Below, in pieces: positions 33,208 to 46,479 of a stretch of 60,000 nt of DNA (position 1 is its first letter; each line of letters starts with the position of its first letter). Made by a program: the position numbers and the translations under genes. The notes under the pieces were generated by a model. The model saw only the letters and a list, made by a program, of their open reading frames with translations, was not told the origin of the DNA and did not search any database. The DNA is from Neocallimastix lanati (nom. inval.) (Eukaryota > Neocallimastigomycota > Neocallimastigomycetes > Neocallimastigales > Neocallimastigaceae). The stretch is from assembly GCA_016946835.1 (NCBI GenBank), contig JACVTC010000001.1:2430001-2490000 (forward strand), written 5' to 3'.

Positions 33208-34680
33208 TTAATTTTCAGCATTTGAAGTACTTTCTTCATCACTTAATTCTTCTTCAACTTCATTATCTAAATTATCAACGTTTTCTTCTTCAGAATCAGA
33301 AAAAGCATTTTCATCTTTATTAAACATCCATGTTGGAACTCTATTAATTAAATCATTAACTTCATCCAAATTCTTATTAACATTATAATTATAATAATCA
33401 GTTGGTTCAAATGTTTCAGAAGTGAAAGTACTGTTAACCCATGCTGGAATTTTACCACCAGAAGTAGCAATATCAGCTAACTTATTTTTAACCTTTAATT
33501 TAAAAGATCTTTCAGCGAGAGCATCAATATCAACTTTTTGACCATTGTATTCAGATCCATTATCATGGAAAATGTAACCACCATAATTGTATACAATTAC
33601 ATCATCAGAAGCTGGAATCTTGTCATCGCCAATGTAATTGAAAGAATTATATTCGGAAAGAATATTTGATTCAATACCATTACCAATGAAATATTTTGGG
33701 AAAACGTTATCTCTATGATAATAATTGCTTACAGTTAAAGATGGATAAACTGGATGGAATGATTCAGTGTAGTAATAGTTGTTGAAAACGTGAATTTTTC
33801 CATAACGAACACGTGGGAGACGTTCATTACAATTATAGAAAACATTATTGACGATAGTAACTTTTAAGTGACCAAGATCACCGGTACGACTGTCACTATT
33901 ACCAATTAAAAGAGCTTTTTGATGATTTTCAAAACGATTATTTGAAATGGTGACATCATCTGATTCAACAACAATATCAATAATACCATCATGGAATTCA
34001 ACATATTTACCGAAAGTAAGTGGACTAGTATCAATAGTCTTCTTTCCATCAGTGAAATAACAATTATCAACCCAAACATTAGTAGCATTTCTTATAGTAA
34101 TAGCATCGTATTCTGGGAACCAAGTACCTTGAGCACCATCATTTGGTTCCCAATATGGGAAAAGATCATTTGGAGCTTCCATAGCTAAGTTTTTAATAAT
34201 AACATTTGAAATATTCTTAACTTGTAAAGAAACTTCTTCTAACAAAGCATCTATACCATTACCAATAATTGTAGTATTTGGGGTAATATTTACATTAGTT
34301 TGTTCACCTTGAAGTGGAACGCCTTGTTGACGAAGTGCTTCAATTTTATTACATTCATCAGTATCTGACCATTTGTATCCACCTTCAATAAAACAATCAG
34401 TGTATTCTTTGAAAGAAAATCCTGGCACTAAACTTTCAGCGGTCATAACAGAACCATCATCTAAAATGCGACCATCAATAGGAGAATCAATATAAATAAT
34501 CTTAGCACCTTCTGGATTACCATTATTGTTTAAAGCTTCTCTAAATTCTTTATAAGTGTTTACATGGTATTCAACACCACCAGTACCACCAGTGGTTTTT
34601 TGACCAAATCCAATAATGGAGTTAGCACTACATGAAGCAACTGCTAATAATAAGCCAAAATTTAAGTTTACGAACTTCAT
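33208..34680 (-). CDS. secreted pectate lyase, PL1 family (paralog 1), intronless
   Basis: Extracellular enzyme that cleaves polygalacturonate by beta-elimination, degrading plant pectin. Single exon, 490 residues, starting with a clear signal peptide (MKFVNLNFGLLLAVASCSA). The PL1 parallel beta-helix core runs from about residue 23 to 380: GFGQKTTGGTGG near the N-terminus, TTIIGNG, NVIIKNLAMEAP, YDAITIRNATNVWVDNC (~191-207), HDGIIDIVVESDDVTISNN (~230-248), ENHQKALLIGNSDS, and RLPRVRYGKIHVFNNYY (~287-303) with the catalytic-type arginines. The usual family motif WiDH reads WVDN here. The C-terminal ~35 residues are acidic and Ser-rich. No dockerin or carbohydrate-binding module is visible. 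A paralog lies 6.7 kb upstream on the same strand. Lack of introns, unlike every neighbour, fits acquisition from bacteria, which is inference. Confidence 0.93.
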   Translation of the reverse strand: MKFVNLNFGLLLAVASCSANSIIGFGQKTTGGTGGVEYHVNTYKEFREALNNNGNPEGAKIIYIDSPIDGRILDDGSVMTAESLVPGFSFKEYTDCFIEGGYKWSDTDECNKIEALRQQGVPLQGEQTNVNITPNTTIIGNGIDALLEEVSLQVKNISNVIIKNLAMEAPNDLFPYWEPNDGAQGTWFPEYDAITIRNATNVWVDNCYFTDGKKTIDTSPLTFGKYVEFHDGIIDIVVESDDVTISNNRFENHQKALLIGNSDSRTGDLGHLKVTIVNNVFYNCNERLPRVRYGKIHVFNNYYYTESFHPVYPSLTVSNYYHRDNVFPKYFIGNGIESNILSEYNSFNYIGDDKIPASDDVIVYNYGGYIFHDNGSEYNGQKVDIDALAERSFKLKVKNKLADIATSGGKIPAWVNSTFTSETFEPTDYYNYNVNKNLDEVNDLINRVPTWMFNKDENAFSDSEEENVDNLDNEVEEELSDEESTSNAEN

Positions 34681-35537
34681 ATTTATTATATTTATTATCT
34701 ATAAAATATATAAACATTATAAAAAAAAAAAAAAGAAAAAAAGTTAATGAAAGTTCATAATTTTATTTATATACATATATATATATTAATATTTAAGTTT
34801 ATATTATTTTTCCTTTATAAATAAACAAAGTATTTATATTAATATAAATTTTATATTATTTTTTTTGCTTATTATTATTTAATTATTATTAGAATATCTA
34901 ATTTAATTATTTATTCAATTATTATCTATAATAAAATATTTTACATTATTTTAATTATTTTTTTAATTTACGGATGATTTCCTTAAAAAAAAAAAAAAAA
35001 AGAAAAAAAAGAAAAATTACTCTATATATATATGAATTAAATCAATAATGCAGTGGTTTTTTCTTTTTTATTTCTATTTATTTTTTTTTAAAAATATATA
35101 TATATAAATATAATAGGATATAATAAGATATAAATTTATATGAATTTATAAAATTAATAAATTATATTTATATTTCATATTTGACCTTTAATTTTTTAAA
35201 CTTTATTATTAATAAAGTTTATATATATATATAATTTTATATATAAATAAAAAAATTTTTTTTAAAAAAAAAAAAAAATTGTGTAACTGGAAATAAAGTT
35301 TGGAAAAGCTTAATTAATGTAAATTAAGTTTTTCCAATCCTGGTATAAAAAAGGAAAACCAATTTATATTTTAAACAAAATTAATTAATATTATTAATTT
35401 AAATTTATATACCAAGAAAGAAGAAAAATACTATAAAAAAAAATAATAAAAAAAAAAAAAAGATTTAGAAAAAAAAGATAATTCTATTATAATAATAACA
35501 AAAAAAAAATATTATTTTATTGTAATATATAATTTGA

Positions 35538-35580
<43 letters not shown>

Positions 35581-35946
35581 ATTATTGTTAATTTTTATTT
35601 AAAAAAAGGATATAGAAAAATAAAGAAATAATAAAAATATTTAATATAAGAATTATTAATTATTGTGCATTTTTTGAAGCTGGAAAAAGATATGTGGGAA
35701 AATTAACTATTAATAGATATTAATTATAAAAAAAAATTATAAATATTTATATATATAAAGAAGAAGACGAAGAAGAAGAAGAAATATAGGAAAATAAAAT
35801 TAATATTTTAATATAAGAATTATTAATTAGTTTTAAATAAAGTTTGTTCCTTTTCTAAAAAAAAAAAAATAAAAAAATGTATAAAACATAAAGGGAAAAA
35901 TTTATATATTTATATATATTGGATTTATATTCAGTTAGAAATTATG

Positions 35947-35980
<34 letters not shown>

Positions 35981-36203
35981 TAATAATAATAAATAATAAT
36001 AATAATAATAATATTTAATTTTAACTATATATATTCATAAAGCAAAAAAAAAAAGTAAAAAAAAAAAAAAATAAATAATAAATAATATACTTAATTACAA
36101 ATAAAACTTATAAATTAAAAATAAAAATCAACTTAATCAGAATATTAAAATTAATATTTTATTTAAAATTTTTTGTAAAAAGTAAAACAATAAAAAAAAA
36201 AAA

Positions 36204-36251
<48 letters not shown>

Positions 36252-36489
36252 TTGATAAGGGAGATATTCTATTGCTTTATTTATTATTGTTTATTAAATA
36301 TTATATATTAATTATATCATTAATGAAAAATACATTATTAATATTAATAATAAAATTAAAAATATATATAATAATATTTAAATTATATAATAAGATTTGT
36401 TATTTATTATTTAAAAATAAAATTTTATAAAAAAAAAAAAAAAATAATAAAAAATCATGAAAATATAATTTAAAATTTGAAGTAATTAT
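34681..36489. other. intergenic between pectate lyase 1 and the retrotransposon
   Basis: Upstream region of pectate lyase 1. I see no gene. There are (TTA)n at about 35541-35579, (AAT)n at about 35946-36012 and a 44-base T-run at 36206-36249. That T-run lies about 300 bases beyond the 3' edge of the minus-strand retrotransposon remnant and could be its poly(A) tail read from the other strand, though this is uncertain. Confidence 0.45.
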
Positions 36490-39235
36490 GATGCTATGTT
36501 GCAAACTGAAATTCTTTTTACCCTCAAAAAAAAATAAAAAAATGTAAAATCTGTAAAGATGATAATGTGACTTATACTAAACTCTCTACAGCGTTTATTA
36601 CCAATAGAGATTCCAAATTTATTATATTTATTAAAAATGTCATTAATGAACAAGTTAAATAAAATTGGTGAGAGGGGACAACCTTGACGAACTCCTTTCT
36701 TAATACTAAATGATTCTTATAATTGTTCATCAACCCTTACACAAGCCTTGGAAGATAAATATAAATTTTCAATAAAATTATAGCACTTACTTCTAATACC
36801 TAAGTGATGAATCTTCATTAATACATTATATATAGGCACTGAGTCATACATTATTTTTAAGGTCTAAAAAAGCAAGGTAAGTATCCTTATTTTCAAAGTT
36901 TTCTCTCTGACAAATAATTCTTAAAGAAGTTTAAAGACATATACATTCTTCTCAATTACGAAACCATATTGTTCAGGTCTTATAAATCCTTCATCAATTC
37001 CATATTTAGAGATTCTATTAGCAATGATTTTTGTCACAATTCTTAATCCATTATTGATAAGAGAGATGTCACTATAGTTATTACAATCTGATGGATCGCC
37101 CTTTTTATGAATAGAAACTATTGATGCTTTATTCCATGATTTTGGGAAATCACCATTCCAAGTACGACTGATTAAGGCTTTGAGACATTTAAAGTCAGAT
37201 GAAATATTACTATTATTATTTTCACTAGATTCTTATGAATCACTTTTACTAGGAATCAAAGCTTTGAAGAATTCCATTGGAATACCATCAGGACCACAAG
37301 CTTTAAAGTTAGGCGTAGATGAGATTGCTTCACAATTTTCTTCATCGCTAATACCTTGGTTAATATCCCGTTCTTGTTTCCTTAGACTTCCCAAATTCCT
37401 TAGTGCATCAGAATCTTTCCAGTAGTCTTTAGAAAGACTATGACCTGGAGAATCCGACCCTTGGAATTTATAATGAGAATGCCTTTTAAATTTTCATCTG
37501 TAGAAGATACTAATTCATTGTTATTGTTTTTAATAGAATGTGAGACCGTGAAGAATTGATTATTTATTTTTGCATTCTTTTTAATCCATTTCCATGCTTT
37601 CCTTCTATCATTTTTAAGAGCTAATGAACATCCAATTTTAATTCAATATAAATATTCTTTGTTCCTAAATTCATTACATTTTTTTATGAATTGATTCACA
37701 TAGTCTATTATGCGAGTCAACAATTTTAGAAAATTCAATGGAATCACTTGTAGATTTATAAACCTTATTTTTTTTATATTTTGCATATTTTACCTTTTGA
37801 AGACAATAAATTTTGCATGACATTCTAAATATTTCTTTCCTGATTTCTGTTGAAGATGTAATTGATAAATCCTTAGCAATGAAATTAGTAGTGTTAATGA
37901 ACTTTTAAATTATGCAATCTACTGAAAGTTCTTCATTTCCTAATTCTTTACTAAGAATCTCAAATTTATAGTGATCACGAATTTCTTTTTTAAGTTCAAG
38001 ACATTTATATCCATCCTATCTAACAAATTTTTTTTTAGTAACAAAAATGAATTATCTGTGGTGGTTTTCATGCAATAAACTACGAGAAGTTTACGATCAG
38101 TTATATAAGTAAAATCAGCAAAATAAGCACTTGATATTTTTGATAGCATACTTGAGTTTGACTAACTCATGATCAATATCTGATGAGTATCTAGCTCTAG
38201 TCCATGAAATTGGTGAACTATTAATCGGAAGAACAAACCAGTTATCAAAGTTACGGTTGGTTAACTTATTTTGTAAAATCAGCGGTGCACATGTTAAAGT
38301 CTCTAAGAAGAATAGATGGATGATTAGTGTAATTCTGAGGCCATGTGAAAACTTCGGAGGATGCATATCGGAGTTGTAATGAGTGTTTCATAGTGGGAAT
38401 ATAAACATTACCTACATAATACTTAAGGTGATTCCAAAGACTATACGTTGTTAAAGAAACAAGATGAGTATAGGAATTATCTTCAAGTACTGCTTGACAG
38501 GAGACATGATATTCAAGATATAAACCTCTGCAACCTGGCGTATGTGGATCCATTCTTTTCTGGAAATATTTGTAGTTGAGAAGTATTACTTTACATGGAT
38601 TTCTGGCATTATTAGTACCATTACCTGTTTCCTGAATACATAGGAACAATGGTTCAAAAATCATGTTGAAATATTAAATACTATCTCTTTTTACAAAATT
38701 CCATCCATTGATATTCCAACTAAGACAAAAAGAAAACTTTCCTGTGTTAAAATGTGAAATTGGATTTTGAGAATTAAGATTAGGAATATTAGGAACATTG
38801 AGTACATGAATGATTGCCATTTATAACATTTTCTAAATTAGTTGAATTGAGATTTGCTGAGTTTGTATTATTGGATGTGTTATTTGATATTAGATTTCGT
38901 TTTAAATGCTGGAAAGAAACCTTATGATTCTATTTAGAACATCTACAATATGAAATTTTAACTCCTGATATTGATTTTTCAAATACTTTTTCAAATTTTT
39001 CATGGTTGAAATTTGGAGTGTATACTTTAATTCTGAAGAAACTATCATCTGAATTTAGTAATTCTTTTCACTGATAAGATATTATCCTTGATTTTTTTGC
39101 ATCTTGAATGAATAAATTCCTTCATTTTAGCATTGGTCTATGAGGATATTTCACGGATAAAAATCAACCATGTGTTGATAATAGCGAGAACCCCGATGAA
39201 ATATCTTTTCAATATCTTTTCCATAATGAACTATT
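36490..39235 (-). mobile_element. decayed non-LTR retrotransposon (LINE: endonuclease + reverse transcriptase)
   Basis: Read on the minus strand this is a LINE-type element, broken by many stops and frameshifts. From its 5' side: 39235-38760 has an ORF1-like Lys-rich stretch. Around 38730 LSWNINGWN starts an AP-type endonuclease domain, then CIQETG, RDFNM (usually GDFN) and SWTRARYSSDIDHELVK, running to about 38050. Reverse transcriptase motifs run from about 37370 to 36560: ACGPDGIPMEFFKAL, KASIVSIHKKGD, YDSVPIYNVLMKIHHLG and GVRQGCPLSPILFNLFIND. The catalytic FADD box is not intact; a degraded version may sit near 36560, where recognisable sequence ends. No single frame spans either domain, so it is dead. 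It sits between two pectate lyase paralogs. Confidence 0.9.
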
Positions 39236-41385
39236 AATTACAAATCTATAATAATGAAACTAATTTATACTAAAATAATAAAAACTAAGAAATATTAATA
39301 TAAATAGAAAAAATCGAGAAAAAAATAAATATAGAAAAATTGAAAAAAAAATATATATATATATATATAAAATAATTAAAATAATATGAAGTTTTTTCTT
39401 TGTTCTTTGTGCAGTAACTGATAAATATTTAAGTAAAATAAACCACTTGTATATTTTATTATAACGAATAATCTTTTCTTTTTATATTTTGAATTATAAT
39501 TTTTTTTTTTTTTTATTTTCAATTAATAAAGTACTGAATAACGAAAAATTATCTGTTAAATAATCATATATTAGCTAAAATGTAGATGAAAATAAAATGT
39601 TAAAATGTTAGTAGTGAAAGATTAAAAAAAGATTCCCATCCGTTAAATAAAGTCTTAAACACAAGCTTTGGAGTGAATCAATCTCCTACATTTTCATTTT
39701 ACAATAGCTACATGAAAGTATAAATAATACTATAGAAAAATATATATACAAAATAATGCTAAAGTAAAAAAAATACAATAGATTCATTATATTGATAATT
39801 TGTAGAAACTACATGATATTATTAATTATACAACTCCATTGTAACTACATATCCTGTTTAAAACAATATAAAACCTCAGGTTCACTTTCTACAGTCTTCC
39901 AGTCTTCCAATTTTCTCTCTTCCTACTAGAAGCCACTTTAGAAAGGATAATCATCTATTATCACCAGAATTTTTTTTTTATAGCCGCAATTATTGCGAAC
40001 CTTAATCTTTATTTATCTATTCTTATATAAAATGAATGAATACTTTTAATTTAATAAAAAATAAAAAAACACAGAATTAATAAAAATAAATAAATATTAT
40101 TTGTCCAATTTGAACATAATAATAAATGAAATAGTAACATGAAATAAAAAATAATAATCAAAAATAAGTGTATAAATAAATTCAGAAAAAAGTCACCAGA
40201 ATTACAGAAAACTGTTAATTAGTACATCTAATATAGGCTATTCCTTTTCCATCAACCCTTGACCTGATATATACACTTTTTTAACTTTTTTTTAAATAAT
40301 AAAAAATAATTTACTTTTTTAATTATTATATATTTTAATTATGGTATGTATATTATTCATTATACTACAATTAAAATATAATGCTATTTCACAATAATTG
40401 AAATATTATGACTTTATTTTTTTTTTTTTTGAATTGAATTGAATTGAAAGAGAATACACTTCCTTTATAATACATAATATTATTTTTAATAAGTTATACA
40501 TTGCCTTTTTTTTTTTTTTTGTTTTATTTTTATAAAAATCTTTATTTAAATATAAATAAATATATACTTCAATTTTTTTTTTTTTATAAAAGACTTTTTT
40601 TAAATATAAATAAATAAATATATACTTTAAATTTTTTTTTTATCAAAATTTATTGAAATGTAAATAAATAATATTTGTTATTACATCTTTAAACTTATCA
40701 TTGATTGATTAAGTTTTTTAATTATTTCTATTTTTTTTTTTTTTTTTTTTTTTTTGTAATGAAAGTTATTTATTCTTAATATTATCTTATTATTATTATT
40801 TAAATAATATAAATTTTATGTAAATAAAATTAACTTATGATAAAGTATTTTTTTTAAATATATTTTTAAATTTTATAAAAAATATTTATTTTTCTGTATT
40901 TGCTCTAGTAATTTTAATAAATTATAATAACCTTATTTATATTTATAAGTGATACTATAATTTTTTTTAATTTGCTTTTTTTTTTTTTTTTAATTGTTTT
41001 TAATGTATTTATTTTATAATTTAAAATTTTATTATTTTATATTTTTTTATTCTAATATTATTATTATCTTTAATTTTTTTTATTTTAACATTATTTTTTC
41101 TTTAATGTTTTGTATTAAAATTTTAATAAAAACTTTATACCAATATTTAATGTTATTACTTTATCATTAAAAGTAATACTATTCTATTATAATCTAATAT
41201 ATTTTAAAAAATAAATATTATATAAAAATTTAAGTTTTCTTTTGGTTATTTATATAAAAATCAATTTATTTCTTTCTTTTTTTTATTTAGAAAACTATTT
41301 AATATTAAATTTATTCTATATATATAAATTTAATTTTCTAAGAGAAAGTAATTAAAAATTAAATTTTTTTTTCGGGTTTATGTAA
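39236..41385. other. intergenic with GC-richer patches upstream of the LINE
   Basis: No gene seen. Patches of less biased composition at 39630-39720, 39840-39960 and 40190-40275 stand out from A/T-only surroundings. The block at 39895-39925 has a short duplication (CAGTCTTC twice). CACCAGAAT occurs at about 39962 and CACCAGAATTACAG at about 40194. These may be remains of the LINE 5' region or of another element. Confidence 0.4.
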
Positions 41386-42915
41386 TTAATTTGATTCTTC
41401 AGCAGAATCTTCAGCATCTTCAATCTCAGCATCAACATCAACTTCTACAGCAGAATCTTCATCAGCAGAATCTTCATCCTTTTCAACTTCAGCACTAACT
41501 TCTTCAACATCAGCTTCAGTTTCAACTTCATCATTACCAACTTTATTATCATTTTCGAACATCCAAGTTGGAACCTTATTAATTAAATCATTGACAGAAT
41601 CAATATCAATAAGTTCATAATCGTAGAATTCTCTTGGTTCGAAAGTTTCGGTAGTGAAGGTAGCGTTAACCCAAACTGGATTCTTCTTACCAGCAGCAGC
41701 ATTTTGAGCCATCTTAGTTTTAACCTTTAACTTGAAAGATTCTTCAGCAAGTTTATCAAAATCTAAATTCTTACCATTAAATTCTGAACCGTTATCATGG
41801 AAAATGTAACCACCATAACTGTAGACAACAATATCATCAGTAGCTGGAATTTCATCATTACCAACGTAGTTGAAAGAATTAACTTCAGAAAGAACATTAG
41901 ATTCAACACCTAATCCAATCATGTATTGTGGGAAGGCAGCATCATCATGGAAGTAATTGTTAACGGTTAAAGCTGGGTAGCCTGGATTGAAAGTTTCAGA
42001 ATAGAAATAGTTATTGTAAACGTGAACCTTACCGAAACGAACACGTGGAAGACGTTCATCACAGTTAATGTAAACATTGTTGTGAATAGTAACCTTTAAG
42101 TGATCACGATCTGTAGTACGACTATCACTATTACCAATTAAACTGGTCTTTTGGTGATTTTCGAAACGATTGTTAGAAACAGTTACATAATCAGCGCTGT
42201 TAACAATATCTAAAAGACCATCATGAAATTCAATATATTTACCAAAAGTAATTGGTGTAGTATCAACACCCTTCTTACCATCAGATAAGTAACAGTTATC
42301 AACCCAAACGTTAGTTGAGTTGTTAACGACAATAGCATCATATTCAGCATTCCATGAACCATGAATACCATCTGTTGGATCCCATTCTGGGAAAAGATCA
42401 TTTGGAGCTTCAACAGATAAGTTCTTAATAATAACATTTTCAGTTTCTGTAATTTGAATAGACATTTCTTCTAATATGGAGTCATTTCCAGTACCAATAA
42501 GTGTGGTGTTTGGAGTAATTCTAACCATAATTTGATTAGCTTGTTTTGGAGCACCTTCTAAACGAAGTTCATTAATCTTATTACATTCTTCGGTATCTAA
42601 CCAGGTTGTACCATCTTCGGTGAAACAGTCAAGATATTTTTGGAAAGAGAAACCTGGAACTAATTCTTCAGCAGTTAAAATATGACCATTGTCATCTTCT
42701 GCACCATTAATTGGTGATTCAATGTAAATAATCTTTGGACCATTTGGATTACCATTGTTATTTAAAGCATCTTTTAATTCTTTGTAAGAGTTAACGTGAT
42801 ATTCAACACCACCTTTACCACCTGTAGTGTTCTTACCCCAACCAATTGGACCTTCAGCAGCATTAGCTACAGCAACAGCTAATAATAAACCAAAATTTAT
42901 TTTTGAGAACTTCAT
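41386..42915 (-). CDS. secreted pectate lyase, PL1 family (paralog 2), intronless
   Basis: Second pectate lyase, 509 residues, one exon, signal peptide MKFSKINFGLLLAVAVANA. It aligns with the enzyme at 33.2-34.7 kb over its whole core: GWGKNTTGGKGGVEYHVNSY, NTTLIGTGN, NVIIKNLSVEAPNDLFPEW, NVWVDNCYLSDGKKG, HDGLLDIVNSADYVTVSNN, ENHQKTSLIGNSDS, and RLPRVRFGKVHVYNNYF with the catalytic-type arginines. WiDH is WVDN in this copy too. The paralogs therefore arose by local duplication, then diverged. The tail is longer and strongly acidic (EEVSAEVEKDEDSADEDS and similar, about 55 residues) and differs from that of paralog 1. No dockerin or binding module is seen. Codon use is less AT-extreme than in neighbouring genes, which fits a highly expressed secreted enzyme or a transferred gene. 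Confidence 0.93.
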   Translation of the reverse strand: MKFSKINFGLLLAVAVANAAEGPIGWGKNTTGGKGGVEYHVNSYKELKDALNNNGNPNGPKIIYIESPINGAEDDNGHILTAEELVPGFSFQKYLDCFTEDGTTWLDTEECNKINELRLEGAPKQANQIMVRITPNTTLIGTGNDSILEEMSIQITETENVIIKNLSVEAPNDLFPEWDPTDGIHGSWNAEYDAIVVNNSTNVWVDNCYLSDGKKGVDTTPITFGKYIEFHDGLLDIVNSADYVTVSNNRFENHQKTSLIGNSDSRTTDRDHLKVTIHNNVYINCDERLPRVRFGKVHVYNNYFYSETFNPGYPALTVNNYFHDDAAFPQYMIGLGVESNVLSEVNSFNYVGNDEIPATDDIVVYSYGGYIFHDNGSEFNGKNLDFDKLAEESFKLKVKTKMAQNAAAGKKNPVWVNATFTTETFEPREFYDYELIDIDSVNDLINKVPTWMFENDNKVGNDEVETEADVEEVSAEVEKDEDSADEDSAVEVDVDAEIEDAEDSAEESN

Positions 42916-45420
42916 TTTATCTATTAATTATTTAATTATTTTCATATTATATATATAACGTAATAAAATAAAATTAATTAATATATAATTAATATATATA
43001 TACTTTTTATTATAATTTTTTTTTTATAATTCCTTTCTATATTATTGTTTATCAATTTATTTTAAATACGTAATATTTTTATTTTTTTTTAGTAATTATT
43101 ATTTATATTCATATTAAATTAAATTTTTATTATATATTATTCTTACTTTATATAATATTTATTTTTTTTTTTTTTTTTTTAAATAGATTAAATTATGTTA
43201 TAATTAAAATAATTTGTAAAAAAAAAAATAAAAAAAAAAGAAGGAAATTTAAGTTTCTTTTTATATAAAAAACTAAAATATTATAAATAATGGAAAAAAA
43301 AAATTTTTTTTTTTATTTAATGAAACAATCATCAAATAATAATTTATTGAAATAAAATTATTGAAATAAAACTATTACACAAATAAATTAAAATACTTCA
43401 AATATTAATATTTAATTAATTTCAAGTAACCAATATATTTTATCATATAAGTACAATAAAAATGAATTTTTTTTTTTATTATTTATATTTTTCGAATATA
43501 AAAAATAAATATACTATAATAGAAAAAAAAAAGCTAAATAATATTTTGTAATAATAAAAAAAAAAAAAAAATTTAAATTAATATAATTTAAATTAAATAC
43601 ATAATATATATCAAAATTAAAGATTATAATTTAAGGTTTTATAAAATATCAAAGCTTTATTTATTAAAATATTTTTCCAAGTAAAAAAGAGTATATTCCA
43701 ATAATATTTCTACTTTTTAAATATATAATTATTAACTTTAATTAATAATAAAAATAAAATTAAAATTTTATTAATAACTTTTATATATGTATTAATATAT
43801 ATATATTTTTTTTATTTTAACAGTCATAATATTTATGATTCTAAATCTAGATTTCAAAATATTCAATAAAAAAAAATTTTAAAAATTATAAATTAATGTA
43901 ACACAAAATTAGATAATATTGTTATAATAAAAATAAATATTAATTTAATAATACTACAAACAAGCCACATCATTATAATGATTTAATGTATTTAGAAAAT
44001 ATGTTTTATAAAAAATAATAAAAAAAAAATTATTAAATATAAAGTATTTTTTATATATTATTATTAGTAATATATATTATAATATTGTCATATATTTTTA
44101 AAATAAATTTTATTGGTAAAAAAAAAATGATAATGTCCTCCAAATTAAAAAAGAAATAAAGTATTATTAATATTTTTAAAATTAATAAACTTAAATATAT
44201 AATGAATTAATTAAATGAACAATTTATAATATATAGAATATAAATTTAATAAAATTATTTAATATTGAATGCTAAAACAAGAATAACTAATAAAAAGAAT
44301 GATTCTATTTTTTATTAGAATAACTAAATTACTATTTGGACCAATATCATTACTATTCAATTTATTATAATTTAATTAATAATAATTAAATAATAATAAT
44401 AATAATAATTATAATAAATAATCTAATAATTAAATATTTATAAATTTAACATTTACAATATTAAATATAAAAATGTATTATATAAGAAAAGAATACAAAC
44501 CAAATTTTAAAAAAAAAATAAATATTTAATTTTAAATAATAATCATAATTATATTTATATACAATATCTTCGAAAAATATTTTTTCAAAAGAAATATTCA
44601 TTTCTAATGGATTTTTAAAAAATTTTTATATTATTAACAACTGAACAATAGAATAACATTTCTTTATTTATATTCTATTTATTTATTATTGGTTACTCAA
44701 GAAAATAAACTATTCAATAACAATAATATTTATTTATTTATTTATTTATGTATTTATTATTATTGATTATATAAATAAAAATAGATCAAAAATTGAACAA
44801 TTTATAAAATTAGTATATAAGAAACCTTTCTTCATAAAGCAGTTTCTTAATACTTATTGAGAGAAATATATATAAATGTAAAAAAGAAATAGTAATTATA
44901 ATATTCTTTATTGATTATAGAGATAAAAAAATATATAATTATTAGTATTTTCTTATAATATAATATTAATTATTTATTGGTATAATACTGTCAAATAATT
45001 TTAAATATTAACATAATTTATCGTAGTTATAAATAATGTTTAATAAATGAATATTGTTTTTGTTATTAAGCAAAATAACATGGAAATTTTATCATTTATT
45101 ATTTAAATTATAATATGGCGTAAATATGACATGCATAGAATATTTAGTAATAACACATAAAATAAAAAAATTATAATTAAAATTTAATTTTCTAAATTGT
45201 TAATTTTCATAATCTTCTTTATGTATTTAATTAACATATATATATAATTAATAATAAATTAATATGTTTTAATACATATATTTTTTTTATTAATAAATTC
45301 AATTAAGTAAATTATTAAAATTTATATTTATCCAAATATATTAATTCAAAAAAAAAAAAAAAAAAAAAAAATTAATATTTTAATTTATTTTTAATTTCTC
45401 TAATAAAGTTGTTTCCTTTT

Positions 45421-45591
45421 GTGACATTAGTAATATTCTATTTAGAAATAAAATTTAATAATTTATTAGTATGAGTTAATAGCCAAAAATATTATATGTG
45501 TCATTCTGTGACATTAGTTATGTTCTATTTAGAAATAGAATTTAATAATTTATTTGTATGTGCAATAGCCTAAAATATTATATACGTCATT
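45421..45591. repeat. 85-bp tandem duplication
   Basis: Copies 45421-45505 and 45508-45591 both open with GTGACATTAGT and close with a TCATT end. About nine in ten bases match, so the duplication is older than the 60-bp one at 4661. Confidence 0.85.
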
Positions 45592-46479
45592 ACAAATAGT
45601 ATTTTTTTTTAAATTATTTTTTTTATACTATAATATAAACATTTTTTACTAAGAAGATAAAAATATATATATATATTTATATATATGTTTATACCATTAA
45701 TATTATAAATATACTAAATGTTTCAATAAAATTTTTTATTTTAGAAAACTGAAAAAGTTAAAAATCGTTATTTTTAAAATAAATAATAAATCATTAAATA
45801 AATACTATATAAAATTTATCTGATATATGAAAATATAAAATTTCTTTTTTTGGCAATGAATAATAAAAAAAAAAATGTATAAATAAATTAAATAATTTCA
45901 TCATTTTATTAATATGTTTAAGAACAAATAAAATTAATAATTTAAAATTTAATATTTCTTGTATTTTTCATATTTAGCATATATAGAAAATGAATTTATT
46001 AAAAAAAAAAAATTTTTTTTTCTTCTTTTATATTCCCCATTGATAAAAATGATATTATTAATAACTTAAATATTATGAATATTACATATGATATATTTAT
46101 ATAATTAAAGAAATACATAATATTGAACCAAATCACTATCAAATACTAATTAAGATCATATAAAAAATTTTTGAAATCTATATAAATAATTATAACTAAA
46201 AATATGAAAATTATAATTAATTCAAGAATTTATAGTTCTAATTGTTTTATTTTATAAATTATATACCTTTTTTTTTTTTTTTTTTTTTATTATTTATTAT
46301 TTATTTTCTTTTTTTTATATGGCTATTATAATAAACTTTATTTATTAATTTTTGTGCCTATATATCTATTTTGTACCTTTATATTAATTAAATAAAATAA
46401 ATTTCGAACTAAAAAAAAAAAAAAAAAATATTAACAAATAAAATAAATTTCAAATATTGTCAATATTTTTTTTTTAGAC

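Noticed and set aside
37180-37425. Plus-strand 81-codon ORF
   Set aside because: Antisense of the reverse transcriptase motif ACGPDGIP of the LINE remnant.
36490-39235. Intact, active LINE
   Set aside because: Stops and frameshifts break both endonuclease and reverse transcriptase; GDFN and FADD motifs are damaged.
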